Positions 19,543-27,825 are shown, numbered from the stretch's first letter. The stretch is 64,000 nucleotides of DNA from Fibrobacterota bacterium (GCA_016715065.1 JADKBN010000031.1:248001-312000); one strand, 5' to 3'. Translations and numbers: made by a program. Notes: generated by a model from the letters alone, not told the origin.

Positions 19543-19657
19543 GCAGTTGGTGAATTTCAAAAGGCCCGATCCTCCATCCTGAGGCCCGGGCCTTTTTCTT
19601 TTCCCCAGAACATCCCCGAGAAGCCATTCCCGCTTGTTCTATAAACCATGCCCAATC
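19394..19657 (+). repeat. 264-base direct repeat, copy 1
   Basis: This block covers the last 50 codons of array gene B, its stop, the terminator and the promoter-like TTGTTCTATAAACC-ATGCCCAATC. It is repeated at 21822-22084 with a single difference visible: one T fewer in the T/C run after the hairpin. It is a recent duplication or gene-conversion tract. Confidence 0.92.
19561..19597 (+). terminator. Terminator after array gene B
   Basis: AAGGCCCGATCCTC (19561-19574) pairs with GAGGCCCGGGCCTT (19581-19594), followed by TTTTT. It lies inside the 264-base repeat. Confidence 0.88.
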
Positions 19658-19676
19658 GCTTGCGGGAATTGGCGAT
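19634..19676 (+). promoter_or_regulatory. Promoter-like element before array gene C
   Basis: TTGTTCTATAAACC, with TATAAA as a possible -10 box, is followed by ATGCCCAAT (19648-19656), an 11-base spacer and ATTGGCGAT (19668-19676), a degenerate form of the dyad at 18011. It lies about 72 bases before the start codon of gene C. Confidence 0.5.
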
Positions 19677-19719
19677 ACCTTCTCTGCAGACAGTTCTTCC
19701 TCAAAGGAGAGAAGCCCCC

Positions 19720-20583
19720 ATGTTACGAGTCCTGTTCACGGCGATCCTCGTCGTGTCGTCCTTCCTGTTCGCGAGCGAAACCTCCACCCCCAAAATCGTA
19801 CCGAGCGTGGGAAGCGTCCTGACCTGGAAATACGAGCGGACCTCCATCTCGATCTACAGAAATTCCGGATGGGATGCCAAGTACTCCTACAACAGTTTCC
19901 GGCTGTCCCAGGACAGCGGAGAAGTGACCTGGAACATTGTCTCCGAATCGCCGGATTCCGTCCAATGGAGGCGTTTCGAGATCCGCCAGACCGTACTTCT
20001 CAGTCGCACGGACACCACCGATACCTCCTCGACCTTCGTGGGAACGGTCTACCACACTCCTCGATGGAGTCGGATCCTGGTGCGCGGCACGGTGACCGTT
20101 GCGCTTCGGGTGGACCACAACACAGGATTGGCCTTCGCTTCGCCAAATTCGCTGTTTCCTCTCCAGCAAGGATGGTGGTCCGGAGGCCCGACCATCACGG
20201 CTTCAGAAGGGCGATCGTTGTTGTTCCGCGACGGAATCGACAGTCTGTTCTACGAACATTCGATCGATACCAGTTGGAACGCGAACATTGAAAACCGCGT
20301 CTCCGATACGACCGTCATCCTGCGCCTGATCCCCGAACGCTCCCAGATCCAGCAAGGTACCGGAGTTCGCCCGCATGCGCCGACCGCCCCCCCCACGCTA
20401 CAGGAATTGTCGGAACGCCACCCGGAGATCATTGTCAAATGGACCCTGGCTTCCGGGAGAAGCGGAACCATTCCCGCCTCCGCATTGGCTTTCCTTCCCT
20501 CGGACCTGCACAACCGCTCGCTGATCTTGCAGGCCCGCCTGCCCGACGGCCGTCCGTGGCAATCCACCACCATTCTCCGCTGA
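19720..20583 (+). CDS. Array protein C: shorter secreted protein with the conserved tail
   Basis: A 287-residue protein. ATG 19720 is preferred because AAAGGAGAG precedes it and a signal peptide follows (LRVLFTAILVVSSFLFAS). The N-terminal part, with SVGSVLTWKYERTS, only faintly recalls the GESWVWQ domain of A, B and D. The C-terminal tail is recognisable but diverged (KWTLASGRSGTI...LQARLPDGRPWQ). Gene D begins 16 bases after its stop, with no terminator between, so C and D form an operon. Function unknown. Confidence 0.72.
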   Translation: MLRVLFTAILVVSSFLFASETSTPKIVPSVGSVLTWKYERTSISIYRNSGWDAKYSYNSFRLSQDSGEVTWNIVSESPDSVQWRRFEIRQTVLLSRTDTTDTSSTFVGTVYHTPRWSRILVRGTVTVALRVDHNTGLAFASPNSLFPLQQGWWSGGPTITASEGRSLLFRDGIDSLFYEHSIDTSWNANIENRVSDTTVILRLIPERSQIQQGTGVRPHAPTAPPTLQELSERHPEIIVKWTLASGRSGTIPASALAFLPSDLHNRSLILQARLPDGRPWQSTTILR

Positions 20584-20599
20584 CCCGAGGGACCCTCCC

Positions 20600-21970
20600 A
20601 TGAAACTCCATCCGCAACTGCTTGCCTTGTTGATTGGCTCCGCTTCGTTCGCTCTTCCCTTACATCCAGGAAATTCCTGGGTCTGGCAGGTCTCCAATCG
20701 TGCCAACCAGGATCTCACCTTCCGGTCCGCATCCGTGCTGGACTCCCAATCGGTTCCACAAGGCACCATCTGGCGCATGCTCGCTTCGGATTCGATGAGT
20801 CAAGCCCGCGACACCGCATCGATCCTGGTGGCGTCGAGCGGTCACCAGAAGTGGCTGCGCCGCTCTGCTCTGCTGAGTTGGGAACTTCAACCGTTCCAAC
20901 CGGGCCTCGATTCGCTTGTCGTGGTGGGACCGGACACCACATCTCGCTGGGGGGAGGCCTCCTTTTTTTCGGTGGGAACGCGGTGGCGCGAAGGAGGAGC
21001 CACCCTCGCCCAGCGAGGGTCCGGATTTGGGATCGATACCGGTCTTTCGATTCAACTTTCCCCCATGCCAGTCCTCGTCTGGAACGATCCCAATGGCATG
21101 GAGAGCGCCATTGTTTCTACCGGCATCCAGAGGCGGTTGGATTGGAGACTGGTCTTCCGGAATGGACAGGCCATCCCCGTCCTGCCAGACTCGCTATTCC
21201 TACCACGCATTGGGACAGAATTCGTCTGGAGAATGGAAATGCACAATCTCAGCCGAAGGATCGACAGTCTGGTGCGTTGGAAGATCGGCGCCAGCCTTCC
21301 CGATTCCGCCGGATGGACAGGCTTGGCCGTGACGGCAACGCGATCCCGTTGCGACCGGACGCTCTGGATCGACGATACGAACCCCGATGGCACCCTATCC
21401 TTCGGGCCTTGCGAGGAGGGATCGAGCCAGGAAGTCAACGTCCGATTGAATCCAAAGACCGGTCAATATTTGACATCGGAACAACGACGTTCCCCATTTC
21501 CGGAAAGCTGGCTTGGCCACCGCGAGGAACAGGCATCATCCACTGGATTCCTCACCGCCAATCGCTTCTGGCAAGATCGGCAGGGAATGTGGAATGACAT
21601 CCAAAGCACATCTTCCCTTTCCAGGCAGGGCCGACTTCTGAAGTGGAGCGAATACACCTTCACGATGCGGTGGTTCGACTACGACTCCCTGCGTACCGAA
21701 TACCAGCTCGTGCAACCGCTGGACCCCGGTGATTCCTTGCAAGCGGGTGTCCGCAGGCGTACAGCACGCTCTTTTGTTGGAAGCCTGAACCTGCTGGCCC
21801 AAGCACACCCTACGCTTGCCATCCGCTGGTCCACCGCCTCCGGCCGCACCGGCACCCTCGTTGCGTCGGAAATTATCCAGCGCCCCGCCAACCTGCGCAG
21901 CCAGACCCTGTTCCTCCAAGCCCGGCTGCCCGATGGACGCCCGTGGCAAGGCACGCATCTGGTGCCTTGA
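20600..21970 (+). CDS. Array protein D: secreted paralogue of A and B
   Basis: A 456-residue protein with GAGGG before the ATG and a signal peptide ending in SASFA. The mature start LPLHPGNSWVWQVSNRAN aligns with A and B, as does the SSGHQKWLRRS segment. The middle diverges, while the tail is identical to that of B through the 264-base repeat. It is co-transcribed with C and followed by a terminator. The pattern of one variable middle between conserved ends suggests diversification under recombination (inference). No catalytic motif is seen. Confidence 0.75.
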   Translation: MKLHPQLLALLIGSASFALPLHPGNSWVWQVSNRANQDLTFRSASVLDSQSVPQGTIWRMLASDSMSQARDTASILVASSGHQKWLRRSALLSWELQPFQPGLDSLVVVGPDTTSRWGEASFFSVGTRWREGGATLAQRGSGFGIDTGLSIQLSPMPVLVWNDPNGMESAIVSTGIQRRLDWRLVFRNGQAIPVLPDSLFLPRIGTEFVWRMEMHNLSRRIDSLVRWKIGASLPDSAGWTGLAVTATRSRCDRTLWIDDTNPDGTLSFGPCEEGSSQEVNVRLNPKTGQYLTSEQRRSPFPESWLGHREEQASSTGFLTANRFWQDRQGMWNDIQSTSSLSRQGRLLKWSEYTFTMRWFDYDSLRTEYQLVQPLDPGDSLQAGVRRRTARSFVGSLNLLAQAHPTLAIRWSTASGRTGTLVASEIIQRPANLRSQTLFLQARLPDGRPWQGTHLVP

Positions 21971-22084
21971 GCAGTTGGTGAATTTCAAAAGGCCCGATCC
22001 TCCATCCTGAGGCCCGGGCCTTTTTCTTTCCCCAGAACATCCCCGAGAAGCCATTCCCGCTTGTTCTATAAACCATGCCCAATC
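21822..22084 (+). repeat. 264-base direct repeat, copy 2
   Basis: It matches 19394-19657 except for one base in a homopolymer. It covers the tail-coding end of gene D, the terminator and the TTGTTCTATAAACC-ATGCCCAATC element, and stops where the AT-rich esterase region begins. Confidence 0.92.
21989..22025 (+). terminator. Terminator after array gene D
   Basis: The same hairpin as at 19561, within the second copy of the long repeat. Confidence 0.88.
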
Positions 22085-22103
22085 CCGCGCAGCGATCGGC
22101 CAT
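22061..22103 (+). promoter_or_regulatory. Promoter-like element before the esterase gene
   Basis: TTGTTCTATAAACC then ATGCCCAAT (22075-22083), an 11-base spacer and ATCGGCCAT (22095-22103). A second ATTCTATAAACGG follows at about 22106. It lies some 190 bases before the preferred start, so either a long leader or another promoter in the AT-rich stretch is used. Confidence 0.42.
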
Positions 22104-22292
22104 ATATTCTATAAACGGTCACCGTGTCTGATCATCGTTCGATTCAAAAATCAGTCGAACGCAATCGGTATTGCACATGAAAATGGGCTAGGCACCTGCT
22201 ATGCAATCCTGACCTCAAGACGACTTCGAATCGCAAGCGCGATGCTGAGTAAAAAATCCAAAACGGACAAGTACCGGAGATCGGTGGATGAA

Positions 22293-23387
22293 ATGCTTTT
22301 GCAAAGAACAGTTCCAGCAATTCTGATAAGCGCCTTATTGACACTCGCTGCGCCAGCCAAGGTTTTTATTCTCGCCGGTCAATCGAATATGACTGGATCG
22401 GGAAAAGTTCATGATTTGGACTCCTTTGATTTACCCTCGGAATTTCAAATATTCAGAACAATAGAAGGTTATGCGCCCCTTCAAGACGACTGGCTCATGA
22501 TGACAAAAACCAATACGCACATAGAGACTTGGGTTCCGCAACGATTCGGCCCAGAAATGGGACTGGCAGAAAGCCTTGCAGATGAATATCCCGGCGAAAC
22601 GATTTATTTCATCAAGACAGCCTATGGTGGAACGAGTTTGGCTGAATCTTGGCAACCTGGGAATCGAGTCTATGATTCCACTTTTCTTGAAACGGTCAAC
22701 AAAGCAAGATCCAAATTGGACGATCACAATATTTCCTATCGACTTGCAGGTTTTTTCTGGATGCAAGGAGAGGCCGATGCGGGTGCTTTGAAAATAGCGC
22801 AAGCCTACAAAGAGAACCTGAAGGCATTCGTGAAGAATATTCGAAAAGATTTGAAGGCACCAAACTTGCCATTCATCTACGGGAAGATTGCGAACAATGT
22901 CGACTCCTCAAATCATCAGCCGATTTGGGCGTTCGGAAGCATCGTCCAGAAGGCCCAAAGAGAGGCTCAATCAGAAATTCCAAACTCTGTATTCGTGAAA
23001 AAAACGGCATTGGAGGCGGTTTGGCCGGGGGGACTGAATGAACTGGCTCATTTCAATTCTCAAGGCATTCTGAGCGTTGGACGTGATTTTGGAGAGGCTT
23101 GGATCGCTTATGATCGGGCAAGATCCCGCCCTTTTCGCGACAACCAAGAGAGCGATGCCTCGGATGCCCTGATACCGCCATCCCAGCAAGCCCCACGGAG
23201 CTTGGCGATGATCGCTCCGCAGCACCCCTCGCTGGCCATCCGCTGGTCCACCGCCTCCGGCCACACCGGCACCCTCGCAGCGTCGGAAATTGTCCAGCGT
23301 CCCGCCGCCCTGCGCGGTCAAACCGTATTCCTGCAGGCCCGCCTTCCCGACGGACGCTTGTGGCAAGGCACGCACGTGGTGCCCTGA
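22293..23387 (+). CDS. Secreted sialate-O-acetylesterase-type (SASA) carbohydrate esterase with array tail
   Basis: About 364 residues. ATG 22293 begins a signal peptide (MLLQRTVPAILISALLTLAAPA); an earlier in-frame ATG at 22242 would add a charged extension. The SGNH-type esterase domain shows VFILAGQSNMTGSG, YGGTSLAESW, FFWMQGEADA and the likely catalytic histidine in HFNSQG. Such enzymes remove acetyl groups from plant-cell-wall or host glycans outside the cell. The body is clearly more AT-rich than its surroundings, but the last 150 bases are GC-rich and encode the array tail (RWSTASGHTGTL...LQARLPDGRLWQGTH). This suggests an acquired esterase fused to the local tail. Confidence 0.85.
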   Translation: MLLQRTVPAILISALLTLAAPAKVFILAGQSNMTGSGKVHDLDSFDLPSEFQIFRTIEGYAPLQDDWLMMTKTNTHIETWVPQRFGPEMGLAESLADEYPGETIYFIKTAYGGTSLAESWQPGNRVYDSTFLETVNKARSKLDDHNISYRLAGFFWMQGEADAGALKIAQAYKENLKAFVKNIRKDLKAPNLPFIYGKIANNVDSSNHQPIWAFGSIVQKAQREAQSEIPNSVFVKKTALEAVWPGGLNELAHFNSQGILSVGRDFGEAWIAYDRARSRPFRDNQESDASDALIPPSQQAPRSLAMIAPQHPSLAIRWSTASGHTGTLAASEIVQRPAALRGQTVFLQARLPDGRLWQGTHVVP

Positions 23388-23398
23388 GGAGGCCAGCA

Positions 23399-23995
23399 TC
23401 AAGCCGAAGGCGGCTCCTGGACACCGGGGGCTGGCGCTTCCGAGGCAGCCGACCTTCCCCAGCGGGCGATCGGCTCCAGGCCTTTGGCGCGAAACGACAG
23501 CGCGACAGTGACCGCGCCCGCCCATCCCGCGAAAAACAAAAGCAGTTGGGCCCGGTCCCAAGCCGGAAGCATCTCGCCACGCATGGACGAGTTTGTTGGA
23601 TCTTGCGATGTCTCGCGGAGCAAGCCTCGGGCGATCCCGCCCATCAGCAGGTAGCCTCCGAACCCCAACAACGTGGCCAGCACACCTTGGATCCGTGGAC
23701 GGAACACCAGCGCCGTGGCCAGAGCTCCCAGGCACGTGAGGCCCAACAAGCCCCAGAGGCTCCACCGGAGATTCCTCGCGAATTTCGCATCCTCGTCCAA
23801 CCGATCCTCTCTCGAGGGTCTATCGTCCTCGCCGAATGGGCTCGCGTGGGGTGACTTTTCGCGCTCCATCAGAGGGCCCTTGGGCGAGACAAGTTCCACC
23901 ACCGTGAACTGCTGGACCTTGTCGTCGCAGGACACCTCGAGGATGGGGAACAGCACCACGAGGAGAAACGCGGCCAGAAGGAACGCTGGCGACAA
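23399..23995 (-). CDS. Membrane protein of unknown function (start uncertain)
   Basis: A 198-residue frame starting at TTG 23995, with three or four hydrophobic segments (LLAAFLLVVLFPILEVSC, WGLLGLTCLGALATALVF, a Gly-rich span, and LLLFFAGWAGAVTVAL). A better start, ATG 24029, lies in another frame; removing one base of the A7 run 23994-24000 would join them and give MKTILVAVRHF before the first span. So either a TTG start or a homopolymer error. It converges with the esterase gene. No family recognised. Confidence 0.55.
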   Translation of the reverse strand: MSPAFLLAAFLLVVLFPILEVSCDDKVQQFTVVELVSPKGPLMEREKSPHASPFGEDDRPSREDRLDEDAKFARNLRWSLWGLLGLTCLGALATALVFRPRIQGVLATLLGFGGYLLMGGIARGLLRETSQDPTNSSMRGEMLPAWDRAQLLLFFAGWAGAVTVALSFRAKGLEPIARWGRSAASEAPAPGVQEPPSA

Positions 23996-24102
23996 AAAAA
24001 TGTCTGACTGCGACCAGGATCGTTTTCATCGGGATTCCTGTTCTTGAGTGGATTCATCCACGAAGGTAGATCTGCGATCCGCCAGCCTGATTCGCAAGCA
24101 GC

Positions 24103-25260
24103 CTAACTTCGCCAATCTTTCAGCTCCGCCAACAGCTCCGGAAGCGACACCACTTGCACGTGATCGGCCAGCGGCCATCCAGACTCGACCGGCGCGACGA
24201 TCCGCGCTTGGGGCTTTCCGAGGTCTTCCAGGCCTTGCCAGAATCCTCGGGTGGCTTCCGGTGCGCTGGATCGCTTGAACTCCACAGCCAATCGCCGCGT
24301 TCCCTGGGTCAACACAAGATCAATTTCTGTCCCAGATTGGGTGCGGTAGAAGGTGGGCTGCGCTCGCGGGACGGCGCGAAGGATTTCCTCCATCGCGTAT
24401 CCCTCCCAGGAAGCACCCACCACGGGGTGCCCTTGGAGATCCTCCAATCCTTCGATTTCCAACAAGGCGTGTACGACTCCCGAATCGCGCCAGTAAACCT
24501 TGGGGGACTTGACCAGACGCTTCCCCAGATTCGCCTCGTGAGGCGCCAACAGGCGGACCAGAAAGGACTTTTCCAGAAGCTCCGCATAGTGCTTGGCGGT
24601 GGGAACGCTCACCGCGGCGGATTCCGCAAGACGACTCCAATTCAAAATCTGTCCATGAAGATGCGCAAGCATCCGCACGAAGCGCTCGAACAGAGGCAGG
24701 CGGACTTCCACACCGAAGGAGGGCACATCCCGCTCCAGGAAGGTTCGCAGGAAATCCTCCCGCCATCGCAGACTCGCCGGGTCGCTTGATGCCAACAGAC
24801 TATCCGGGAACCCGCCGCGCAGCCAGTGGGCCTCCAGAGAAACCTTTCCCTCGAGGATTTCCGGAAGCGTGAACGGGGTCAATTCCCGGTAGCGGATCCG
24901 TCCGGCCAAACTCTCGGAGGATTGCCGGAACAGATCGCGGGAAGCCGAACCCAACAACAGAAACCGACCAGGATGGCGATGTTGATCGACCAACGACCGC
25001 AGGACGGGAAACAGATCCGGCACCCGTTGGATCTCATCGAGAATCACCAATCGATCCGCGAGAGGCCCCAGAAAAAGCTCTGGATCGGACAGCTTTCGCA
25101 GATCGGAAGGCCGCTCCAGATCCAGGTAGACCGCACCGCGTGGCGAGGTGGCCAATATTTTGGCCAGTGTGGTCTTCCCACATTGCCGAGGACCCAGGAG
25201 CGCCACCACCGGCACTTCCTCCAAGTCCTTTTGCAAAACAGGCTCGCACTCTCGCCTCAT
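24103..25260 (-). CDS. AAA+ ATPase, DUF4143 family
   Basis: A 385-residue protein with Walker A GPRQCGKTT (residues 23-31), Walker B LVILDEIQR near residue 90, a sensor-like LLLGSASRD, and the C-terminal DUF4143 nuclease-like region with GTEIDLVL and EFKRS. The family is common in patchy distribution and its role is poorly known. A second member is at 44151. Its start codon is embedded in a perfect 13-base inverted repeat. The gene sits among relics of the paralogue array, which hints at insertion. Confidence 0.88.
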   Translation of the reverse strand: MRRECEPVLQKDLEEVPVVALLGPRQCGKTTLAKILATSPRGAVYLDLERPSDLRKLSDPELFLGPLADRLVILDEIQRVPDLFPVLRSLVDQHRHPGRFLLLGSASRDLFRQSSESLAGRIRYRELTPFTLPEILEGKVSLEAHWLRGGFPDSLLASSDPASLRWREDFLRTFLERDVPSFGVEVRLPLFERFVRMLAHLHGQILNWSRLAESAAVSVPTAKHYAELLEKSFLVRLLAPHEANLGKRLVKSPKVYWRDSGVVHALLEIEGLEDLQGHPVVGASWEGYAMEEILRAVPRAQPTFYRTQSGTEIDLVLTQGTRRLAVEFKRSSAPEATRGFWQGLEDLGKPQARIVAPVESGWPLADHVQVVSLPELLAELKDWRS

Positions 25261-25300
25261 CCTTGTAAATCTAAAAGTCCACTTTGCGATTTACAAGGAT
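25259..25300. repeat. Perfect inverted repeat overlapping the ATPase start codon
   Basis: Arms 25259-25271 (ATCCTTGTAAATC) and 25288-25300 are perfect complements with a 16-base spacer. Read on the minus strand, the second arm ends in AAGGATG, so the likely ribosome-binding AAGG and two bases of the ATG are in the stem. It may act as an operator, an mRNA hairpin controlling translation, or an element end. Confidence 0.7.
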
Positions 25301-25377
25301 GCGAAGCCTCTTCCTGATCGGTTGCCCTTGCGTACCACGCCGTTGGACGATCCAGAGCGCTTGGGGCAAGCCGATCG

Positions 25378-25475
25378 GTGGGCACCAAACGAACGCCTTC
25401 GACCGGCAGACCGTTTTCCTCCAAGCCCGCCTCCCCGATGGTCGTCCGTGGCAAGGGTCGCATGCAATGCCTTGA
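25378..25475 (+). pseudogene. Relic: C-terminal tail of an array protein
   Basis: The frame ending at 25475 encodes DRQTVFLQARLPDGRPWQGS followed by HAMP and a stop, matching the last 24 residues of the array tail. Upstream codons show no signal peptide or N-terminal domain. This is a leftover 3' end of a sixth array gene, probably truncated when the neighbouring ATPase segment arrived. Confidence 0.7.
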
Positions 25476-25588
25476 AACGATTTTTTCTTCCCGGTCTTGG
25501 GATTGTTTGCTTCCTTTGATAGACCGGCTTCCCTGATGGCAAGTCGGTTCCATCATGCAATCCCCCTCAATCGCAAAGGACCCCATCC

Positions 25589-25828
25589 ATGCCTCTCTAC
25601 TGGGTCACAGTCGCTCAAGAGCAAGACATCGAAAGCATCCTGCCAAACGACACGGTCGATATCACGCCGGCAGGCGGCGCCACCATCACTGGCCGGGTGG
25701 AAACCCCTCCCATGTCCGGGCACAACGAATTTTTGCTGAAATGCCCCCAAGGCGGTTTGGCCCTGCCGCTTTCCATGCGGATCAATTTCATCCACCGCCC
25801 CGTCGTGACCAAGATCGAATCGGCCTGA
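25589..25828 (+). CDS. Small protein of unknown function
   Basis: A 79-residue protein preceded by AAAGGA eight bases before the ATG and followed about 60 bases later by a terminator. It is acidic at the start, Pro/Gly-containing, has no signal peptide, and is probably a small beta-rich cytosolic protein (VDITPAGGATITGRVETPP). It looks genuine from its start signal and terminator, but I recognise no family. Confidence 0.6.
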   Translation: MPLYWVTVAQEQDIESILPNDTVDITPAGGATITGRVETPPMSGHNEFLLKCPQGGLALPLSMRINFIHRPVVTKIESA

Positions 25829-25889
25829 AGAAGCCGCCCGCAGCAAGTTGCGGGGAGCTGGACTTGAAACGATCGAGACCGAACAACAG

Positions 25890-25923
25890 GCCCGGTCACC
25901 CGATTGGGGGTGCCGGGCTTTTT
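25890..25923 (+). terminator. Terminator after the 79-residue gene
   Basis: GCCCGGTCACCC pairs with GGGGTGCCGGGC (one bulge) and is followed by TTTTT. Confidence 0.8.
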
Positions 25924-25941
25924 CATAAACCGATACGTCCC

Positions 25942-25957
25942 CTTTGCGATTTACAAG
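25942..25957 (+). repeat. Solo copy of half of the ATPase inverted repeat
   Basis: CTTTGCGATTTACAAG is identical to 25282-25297, which is part of the spacer plus the right arm of the inverted repeat at the ATPase start. It may be a remnant of a second element copy. Confidence 0.6.
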
Positions 25958-25970
25958 AATAGGGACTGTT

Positions 25971-27708
25971 TCAGCCCTCGAAGCGTCCCGGCGCGAAAGC
26001 CCCGAAACGATCCTTCTGGTACAACAGGCCGCGCGCCCATTCCAAGGTGGCCGGCAGGCGCCGACGCTCGGAACGGCCCGGCACCCATGCGTATTCCAAC
26101 GCCAAGGCGTGGGCCAAGACGGAATCCACCGGGGCGGTGCCGGTCAAGCGCTCCAATGAAACGTGGTCGGTGCCGTGGGCGCCGGAAACCGTGACCACCG
26201 CGAGGTCTGCGGAAGCCACGCCGGTTTCTTCCGGCATCCACTCGAAGGTCCGGCCGGAAAGGCGCGGGGCGCCGAACGACGACGCATCTTCCAGGCCGTG
26301 GCCGAAGGCGCAAGGCTTTCCAGAAACGAATGGGGAAGATCCAGCGATTCGTCCACATGGATGACCAGTTCCGCAGGCTCCTGCTTCCAGAGCTTGGAAG
26401 CGAGGTTGCGCGCGAACGCGGCTCCGACAGGTCCGAGAACCGAAATGGCAATACCGCATTACCCACCAATCGGCCGGAGGGATCCAGCAGAGCCAAAGCC
26501 ACGTGGTGCATCTTGCCGTACACAAGAACGCATGGGCGATACCCAAAGCGTACGGCATGCCTTCCAGATTCAGCCGCCATGGGTCGCCGCCGGCACAACG
26601 AACGCACTCCAGAAACAAAGCCGCGGCTTGGCCTGCCGCTTTGGGAGACTGCGGTTGGGTCACCACGGGCGCCTTGGCATCCATCGGGAGTTCGATGCTG
26701 CCTGGAAGGGGCTCGGCGGCAAACTGCAAGGCCACCCCGCTCCAGTGGGCGGAGCGCTGGTTCAGGGCGTGGGCGGTGGAGGCGGCCACATCTGGACGCA
26801 AGCCGGAAAGGTGGAAGGTGGCCGGCGGCAGCCGGGGAACACGCACCGACATGTCGCCGCGCTGGGCCTTTTGGAAGATGTCGTCCATGTGGACGCGCCG
26901 ACCTTCCCAATCCACGCCATGGAAATCAGGCAGTTCCAGCCGGAACTCGGAAAGGCCAAGGACGCTCGCTTCCAGCGGATCGGACGCGACGGAAAGTCAA
27001 TGGAATCCAACGCACCGTTGGCGAACCACCCCCGCAGGGTTGCACGACTTGTTGGGCGGTGAGCTCCCCCGGTTGTTCGGACAGGACCACGGCCACCGGA
27101 TCGCCGGACCTCACCAGCTTGGCGCGTCGACCAATCTGCAAGGTGATGCCGTTCACGCCTTTTTTGGGGTGGGCGGAGGCGACCGAGACGCCTTCCAGCG
27201 GAAACCAGACATCCAGCGCCCTGTGCCCGTGCTCGGAGAGTGCGTTGGGGCGGCCATCCATCAGTCGACGGACGGGATGGGCCCAAAGGAGAAATTCGTC
27301 CTTGGACTTGCCTTCCAGATGGAGCTCCAGGCCATGCACTTCCATCTTGCCATCTGGCAGTTCGCGGTGCTCGATGGTGACGAATCCGGTGCGGACGTCC
27401 ACAAACAGCTTTTTCTGCTTGAGGGTGCGCAGGATCAGAAGAAGAGCCAGTCCCCGGGTGCCCTGATTGGTGAAATCTGGCTTCCAGGCGCCCTCGCGGC
27501 CGGTCAGCAGATGGTCGGCTTCCGGATTGTCCGGCAGTCCAAGCGTGAAGATTTCCTTGCCCGCCTGGCGGGCGGCATTCCATGGGTCTTCCTGGCGCAG
27601 CGTTTCCAGGATCTGGCGGACCGGCTGGCCGGACTCCGGCGTCCAGAAGTGGCCGGAGATTTCGCCGCCACCGTGGCGGCCGCTGAAGGCGGTCAGGTAG
27701 AGGGACAT
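25971..27708 (-). CDS. Multiply frameshifted gene, about 580 residues; weak PIWI-like features
   Basis: Coding sequence starts at ATG 27708 and can be followed through five frame changes (near 27035, 26991, 26535, 26440 and 26306) to a stop at 25971. Each change is mended by adding one C or G to a short run, which gives one continuous protein. The N-terminal 250 residues match nothing I know. The C-terminal half has an order of motifs resembling a PIWI domain: LFLECVRCAGGDPWRL, YALGIAP, a G-x-V strand, LVIHVDES, and RRLPATLEWARGL near the end. If so, the first catalytic aspartate (usually after a G-I pair) is missing, so it would be inactive. This identification is tentative; another unknown family is equally possible. 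Confidence 0.5.
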
Positions 27709-27825
27709 GGAACGGAATATAGAAGCCCCGCACCCGGTCCGGTGTCGGGGATTCGCGAGGATCCACCGGTGGGGCTACCCAACTGTGGCTGCCCAGATCA
27801 GGACTGCCTGGTCCGCCATCCGAAC

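Noticed and set aside
24103..25260. The ATPase considered as a transposase-like insertion sequence
   Set aside because: It has AAA+ Walker motifs and a DUF4143 region, no transposase motif, and the inverted repeat lies only at its 5' end, so it is not an insertion sequence in the usual sense.
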